A stretch of DNA of 64,000 bases, taken from Thoreauomyces humboldtii. Taxonomy: Eukaryota > Chytridiomycota > Chytridiomycetes > Spizellomycetales > Powellomycetaceae. The notes under the pieces were generated by a model that was not told the origin of the DNA, ran no database searches, and saw only the letters and a list, made by a program, of their open reading frames with translations. The stretch is from assembly GCA_027596035.1 (NCBI GenBank), contig JADGJA010000002.1:1-64000 (forward strand), in the 5' to 3' direction. The position numbers and the translations under genes were made by a program. Of this stretch, positions 58,101 through 64,000 are shown in pieces. The stretch's first letter is position 1. The number at the start of each line of letters is the position of its first letter.

Positions 58101-61100
58101 CTATTTATTGACAAACCCGCAGCTCCGCGAGGGTTTCTTTGCCCCGTGACCGTCGCCATTCCCGTGCGTTATACAATGCCTCAAGCACCAGAAACCGCTG
58201 CCCGGATCCATCAAGGATGATCCTCTCGTATCCCGGCGTCCTTCTCCTGCCAACCTCCTGTAACCCGGAACAACCTTGAGGTTCTTGATGGGCTTTCCAG
58301 CCCACTGGAGCTGCGTTTCAACCTTCATCGTCGATTCGTCCTCATCGCCCATCCCCTTGAGCACGACCTCAACGTGCCCACGAGGATCCCTTGCGACCAT
58401 TTGCCGAATGATTGCTCCATTGATCGCCGATATCATCACGCTAGGGATTCCTGTCGTGTCCACTACGTCCGATGGCCCTGCCATCGGGAACACGCCGTGT
58501 CCGCTGGTGTTTGAGACAATGATGGCGATTGCGCCGGCTTGTTCCGCCCAGCGAGTTTTTTCAGCAAAGGAACACTCTCCTCGAGGTACGAGCATGATTT
58601 TGCCCCGTATCCCGTCGGCTTCGTCGGGACCGTGCGGATCGCAGCCCGCTGAGTTTCCAGAATTCGGAATAACAAGCAGTCCGGGTATCCGGGTATCCGA
58701 CACGATTACGGGTCCAAAGTTTGCCTGAGCCACGATCTCTTGGACCCCCGAGTCGAGAATGAGGTGTGCGAGAGGATTGGGCTTCGGAGCTTCGTAAGCG
58801 GTGACGTCGTCCGGATTCTTCAGAAACCAGATTCCGACCCTTGGAACGACTACGCTTTGGCGCTCCGGCACCTCGAAGCCATTCAATTGCACTACAGCGT
58901 ACTCCTGCCCGTCCTGTCGTACTCGGATCGTAGCCCCGTTCAGATGGTCCACGTATAGACCGCTGGAGACCTATGCACATAACAATGAGAATGAATTCGA
59001 TAGCGTGTGTCCGGAAGGCGACTTACAGGTATTATCCGGGGTGCAGGATGTATCTTCCCATCCTTGCTACTGATTCTGCCAAGGAAAGTAGGTTTGAGAT
59101 TCGTTCCGCTGTTGAGCAAAGAAAATCGTCACCCGTACTTGATATCATGCGTGGTTTGCAATTTCTCCAAATACTCTGCAGCCTCGCCGACGACGCCGTC
59201 ATTCCGTAGTCCCACGAGACGATGGATCAAAAGAACTTCCTCCTCAGGAAGCGGGATAGCCGCAGCAAAGTTTGGGAATCGTATGCCGCCGTTTACGGGG
59301 AGGTCGACGGGAGTATAGCTTGTGCAAGTAAGATTTTCTTCCTTTCTTCCACTAGTGGAATCCTGATACGACTGCTCGGCAAGCAAATCGTAAGATAGGA
59401 AAAGCAAGTGTCCCTCGGTCGTAAACACGTGGTTCCCATGATTTTGATGGATAAAATTTTCTGTGAATGAAAGCTGAGCTTTTGTGTCTCAGCTGATGAA
59501 CCAATGTCTGATTGAAACCCACCTTCGTCAAATAGGAGGTAGAGGTACTTGAGCGTTTCACTCAGGAAAAAGCTTTCCATACGAGGTTCATGACTCCTCA
59601 GAGTAACATCCTGGAGCGTAGCATAGCCACAAGGAAGACGAGCCATTTCTTCCAGATCCTCCAGAATCCTTTCCCCGACTTCCAAATAATAACTTTCGCC
59701 AGTTGCCTGGAAACGAAATCAGTAAGAAGCGCGGATACTACTACGTCTCGTCCCCTTACCCGATACAACATGTATGTGCTTTCGATCAACTCTGGTCCTA
59801 TCGGCAGAACGAAGTTGTTCAGATAGTTGACGCGGACAGAACGGCGGACAACTCATTACTTAAAGGATATGAGCTGATGGCAGGTGAACGGGTTTTGAAG
59901 TCAAACCGCTCAGGTAAGGCGTTATACCGGGTCCAAATGGAAAAATAGACTTGATGGAGCTTGGCCGCACCTTCGATATCCCCTGCCAAGACCTACATTT
60001 CATCAGTGTGTCATATAAGATCTGTAGCCTTGCGACCAGCATACCTGCAGGCCGGGGAAGAAAGCCGCAAGGGAGTCGATCCAAGTGGCGGCCAGAGCTC
60101 CGGTGAACATATTCACGTTTCTCCAAATCAGTCCTTTCTGATCTCGCACGTGCTTTGTAAGGGCTTCGTATCCTTTTTGGAAGATGTCGAAATACTCCCG
60201 CTCGCCGAAAAGGACGTATGCTTTAAAGAGATACTTTGGAACAGGCTTGTGAGGGAGCAATCATGCCAGGCGTGCATGTGTCTATAAGGTACCTCGTAGA
60301 ACGAATCGATGCCAGCGCCAATTCCTGCCATCGGATCGTACCACTTAGGACGCGGATCTGTCAGAGGCCTCGAAATCTTCCTTGACAAGCTCAATTCTTA
60401 CCAGGCCATCCATAATCCCGATGGTGTTTCCGATGAGACCGAGTGGAGACCGGCGATCCCAGACGCCTGCCAGTGCCTTCAACATTACGTGAGCACAAAC
60501 AGCTCCTTTCTTGGCATGTTCAGTCGATCACCGTGTACCTTTCGAGCAACATTTTCATAAGTGGGATCGCCGGTAAGCCGACTCAATACACCGAATTCCA
60601 GGATCAGGGTCCCCGCGCCAGCTGAACACGTCGTCTGAGCTTCATTCTCGAGGACACCACCTCTGAGATTGACCTGAATACGGCACGCGCATTCAGTGGG
60701 CCAGCAAGCAAGCAACGATAAATGAAGTCTTTCGATTGCATTACCCGCGGAAACGGAATCCCCGTACTAGTGTCGAACGCGGGCAGCAGACAATCCCCCA
60801 GCTCCTGTGCCAAGTCCAGGAGCTCGCCCTCATACCAAGGTATCCGATATCCCAGGTCGCCTTCATCGTCTGCAATCAGATGCGCGGAAAGCAGTGCTCC
60901 AAGAACGCGGATGGTGACTTCAAACACTTGCACTCGGACGTCGAGGTTGTCGAATCCTTTGATGTGCTCAATGACCAATCTCACCGACTCTTCGAACAGC
61001 GGACGATCGTTCATGATAAAGTGAGCGTCGAGCGAATCGATCAAAGTAAGAGAAAAGTTTCCAAGAACGTCGTTGATGCCCCTGTTTACCGACAGACCAG

Positions 61101-61496
61101 GTTAAATTCGCATCGAGGGGGCCGGTGATCAGGGTGGATCATCTACCAGTTTTCAGGATCGTCGTCTCGGCTCCGTCCTTTACAGTTGACAGGGTCGAGT
61201 TCGTCCTGTGGGAAAGCGTGCTCTGTACAATAGCCAGTCATTTTGCGGTCCCGAAAGCTACGGAAGGACTGCGTCATTAAATTACCCATATAGTTTCCGT
61301 ATCCATGATCAAACATCCCTTTGACCTTGTCTCTAAACGATCGCAGTTCGGTCAATAATAGTATCGAATTGTTAACCCATCTCTCCTGACAATACCGGAG
61401 CTCGATTTTGCGCTCGGCGGTCATTCCATCGACAAAAGTAACCAGACATAGTAGTACTAGCACTAGGCAGAAACTCCATGCCGGCATGACTCTCAT
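58101..61496 (-). CDS. EDEM3-like alpha-mannosidase (GH47) with PA domain
   Basis: Thirteen segments (61496-61286, 61222-61147, 61081-60745, 60673-60539, 60476-60402, 60376-60293, 60233-60045, 59992-59860, 59797-59760, 59706-59523, 59460-59133, 59108-59027, 58970-58101) give 913 residues, near the 932 of human EDEM3. A signal peptide comes first. The GH47 barrel shows [91 protein letters not shown] and [13 protein letters not shown] domain follows ([22 protein letters not shown]). EDEMs trim mannose on misfolded ER glycoproteins for ERAD. Two junctions need introns of only 25 nt (60401-60377) and 24 nt (59132-59109); without them there is a frameshift and an in-frame TGA at 59131-59129. The end is not HDEL-like. 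Confidence 0.88.
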
Positions 61497-61773
61497 GTTT
61501 GTTCAGACTAGTATCTACCGCTCGTTCAAGAAGACGACAAAATTAACCGAACTCAGCGTTGTAACGTCATACTCTAGCTGGGAACAGAACAGTCCGAAAG
61601 TGTCCGAACCTGGCAACAAGGTTCTGCGCCACAAACCACCAGCTACAAGTTCAATAGGGGGGGTTCAGAGACCGCGTGTATATCGACGAATGAATGACAG
61701 TGGAACACATGCTGGGATACAGTGGAAGATGCTAAATAGTGTCCGGTCAGGGACAATTCGGGCTTTCTCGTCC
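61497..61773. other. Short spacer between GARS and the EDEM-like gene
   Basis: Both genes are on the minus strand, so this holds the EDEM-like promoter and the 3' end of the synthetase gene. I see no motif. Confidence 0.4.
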
Positions 61774-64000
61774 CTAGATGTCTTGCTGAACGAAGGGGGG
61801 ATACTTGGCCTCCACCTCCTTCCATGTGATTTTTTCCTCGACAAGATCGCGGACAAGGTCGAGGATGACAGGAATCTAACGGGAGGTACAGACGAAGGGT
61901 GAGTGGGGGTTCTTGACGCAAACAATCCAATGTCTCAGCGATCTTCCATACCGTCTGTCGAATTTGCTTCGTCGAGTCTCGCTCACGGAGCGTGACCGTT
62001 TGGTCCTGCACGGTCTGGAAGTCCACGGTGAGCGCAAAGGGAGTTCCGAGCTCATCGTTACGGGCATATCGCTTGCCGATCGAAGAGCTTGAATCGTCGA
62101 CCTTGTTTGCAATGTTGGAGCGACGCAAGTTAGTGACGATCTGCTTGATGAAAGGGGAGAACTCTGCGCTATGGCTGATGGGGAGGACGAGGGCCTTGAT
62201 GGGAGCGACGCAGGCGGGGAAGCGGAGAACGTAACGAGCTTCGTCGTCACCTTCACGTCGGTAGTAAGAGTGCTCGAGGAGCTGGTAGAGGATGCGTCCG
62301 ATTCCGAATGAGGGCTCAATGACGTTTGGGACATACTCGCGGACTGCAAAGACAAGAAAGAACCAAGCGGTTAGCTAAGGAGGAAAAAATCGTCGTAGAG
62401 GCCATCAACAGCACGCAATCAACATCATGCAGGTAAATCCGAAGCAGCGATAAGGTAGCGCAAGACCCTTCAAGCATCCTCCATAACAGCTTTTCCATGC
62501 ATTGAAGAATCTGGGGATGTTGCGGTCGCGCAGCGAGCTAAAGGGCCCCCCATCACGAGAAGCGGGAAAGATAACCACGTACTGAATGTCTTGAAAGTGC
62601 GCTTTTCGATTGTGAGAAGATTGTCGGTGAGCTTGTACTCCTTATCGTCCGTTCCAATGATTGTGGTTTTGCTGCAAGAATCGGAGTTGAATAAGAACCC
62701 GAGCGAAAAACATGGTGCTCCGTACGAGCGTACCCGCCGCCTGCAGTCAGCTTCTCCTTGAGAGCCTGCAGTTCAGTCTCCTTCCAGTCTTCACCGATCT
62801 TCATCTTATCCAGGAAGCCCTGCACAGCCTTGGCATCCTTCTTGAAGGCGGGGCCAAAGTTCTTCTTGTTGACATCCAGGACCCACTTGTCTTGGATGAC
62901 TGGTTCTGGCAAATTTTCTCGAACTACGAGTTTCTCGCCGGTCTTGTTCATGTGAGCCGTCAGATCATAGGCAGATCGGTCAGCGCAGCCAACGCATTCA
63001 ATCCATCCCTGTAAGCAAGGCTTGGTCAGACATTAAAGCAGCGGGATGAATCAGGCACATTGAGCTCTCACATAGCTGCTCTCAATCTCAGCGTCCCAGC
63101 AGTCGGTCGCGTAGTGAGCCATTTCGTTGGACATGTGCTGACGAAGACGCAGCCGCGCGGGGTCAATGCCGATACGGGTGAGGAAAAGGTAGATTCGGCC
63201 AACAAAGTAGCCGAGTGTTTGGTTGTTGATGATCTTCTTGTCCACGGCATCGCCAATCGACATCTTCGTGGGTCCGGCCGCAGCTTGCTGTGCGTCGGCG
63301 GAGTACAGAGGAACGACCAGATCGCGAACCTCCTCAAAACGAGCGTGGTCCTTCGACGTTGGGTCAACGTAATGTTCGATCTCAGCCATGGTGAACTCGC
63401 GCACACGCAGAAGGCCCTGCCGTGGAGAGATTTCGTTTCGGAATGACTTGCCCACAGAGGCGGAGGCGAAGGGCACTTGACCGGTGTTGTACTCGTAAAG
63501 GCGCTTGAAGTTCAGGAAGTGACCCTGTGCCGTCTCGGGGCGCAGATACCCTTTGAATTGTCCGGTGGGTCCGATCTGCGTGGAAAACATGAGGTTGAAG
63601 AGGATTGGATCGGTGACCTCGTTTCCGGTTGACGGCGCACGGATGTCAAGATGGCGAATGAGCTTGCGAAGGTCGTCGCCAACATAGTTGTCGAGGGTCT
63701 CGAGCACAAGCTCATACTCGGCTCGCAGTTCCGCGGACAAGGGTTCCAGTTTTGGCTGGCCCTTAGCGGGCTTGGCTGCAGTTCCATTTTGAACCTTTGT
63801 GTCATCCTCAATGCGCTGACCGAGCACCTGCTTAACCAGATGGTCGGCACGGAAGATGTCACCGGTGGCAGAGTCGGTGACCATGTAATCGGCAAAGCGT
63901 TCGACGTGTCCAGACGTCTTCAGCACGACCTCAGGGGTAAGGTTGGTGCATTCCACTTCCAGCATGTCCTCCTCAAGGATGAAATGCTGACGCCACAAGG
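61774..64000 (-). CDS. GRS1: Glycyl-tRNA synthetase, 5' end outside the window
   Basis: Exons 61875-61774, 62343-61952, 62671-62583, 63008-62734 and the partial 64000-63072 give the last ~594 residues; roughly the first 60-100 residues lie beyond the right edge. It is a class II synthetase of the alpha2 eukaryotic type. Visible are [35 protein letters not shown], the motif 2 region [42 protein letters not shown], motif 3 in [16 protein letters not shown], and the anticodon-binding domain ([32 protein letters not shown]). It charges tRNA-Gly, usually in both cytosol and mitochondria. The intron at 62582-62344 is long for this window (239 nt). All junctions are GT-AG and in phase. Confidence 0.96.

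Noticed and set aside
59129..59131. TGA as selenocysteine
   Set aside because: EDEM proteins have no Sec at this place, fungi generally lack Sec machinery, and no SECIS-like hairpin was looked for beyond eye level. A mini-intron or error is simpler.

Overview
The window is nuclear DNA of an intron-rich fungus. Almost every gene is a eukaryotic housekeeping gene cut by short GT-AG introns (mostly 45-75 nt). The gene set combines fungal features with genes that I recall as rare or lost in Dikarya: a CHMP2B-type ESCRT-III subunit, an Egghead-like GT2 enzyme, an EDEM3-like mannosidase with a PA domain, and a secreted C-type-lectin-like protein. This points to an early-diverging, chytrid-like fungus; that placement is inference. 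I see no rRNA, tRNA, CRISPR, transposon or viral gene.

Layout. 0.3-8.7 kb: DUF5672 glycosyltransferase-like protein, RanGAP, Yae1, a SAM methyltransferase, an F-box protein and a mitochondrial-type lipase. 8.9-16.6 kb: FAM50/XAP5, an ERGIC-53-type cargo lectin, an unrecognised 366-residue protein, and a mitochondrial PDK-type kinase whose 3' end has been rearranged with a copy of the lectin's first exon. 16.9-28.8 kb: a 1585-residue helical-repeat protein of unknown family, head to head with Fab1/PIKfyve (1913 residues, 13 exons). 29.4-41 kb: tandem CCCH RNA-binding protein, short-chain dehydrogenase, secreted CTLD-like protein, DUF1294 membrane protein, Egghead-like GT2 and an AKR7-type reductase. 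41.5-54.7 kb: CHMP2B, AAR2, cystinosin, IWR1, SEC13, PTPA, GCSH and MPS1/TTK kinase. 55.2-64 kb: proteasome ATPase Rpt3, a long gap with one doubtful gene, EDEM3-like GH47, and glycyl-tRNA synthetase running off the right edge.

The genes do not form one pathway, but themes recur. They cover secretory-pathway quality control and cargo transport (lectin, SEC13, EDEM3-like), endolysosome biology (Fab1, CHMP2B, cystinosin), nuclear transport and RNA biology (RanGAP, IWR1, AAR2, XAP5, CCCH protein), and mitochondrial metabolism (PDK, GCSH). Several pairs are divergent over short shared promoters (SEC13/PTPA about 0.2 kb, GCSH/MPS1 about 0.3 kb, helical-repeat protein/Fab1 about 0.36 kb).

The most unusual observations are the lectin exon-1 fragment inserted between an 82-bp duplication of the PDK tail; two places in the EDEM-like gene that need 24-25 nt introns (or carry an in-frame TGA and a frameshift); two GC-AG introns; and coding exons of 14-25 nt. 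Exon models were built by hand from splice motifs, phase and family similarity, and the totals come out as whole codons.
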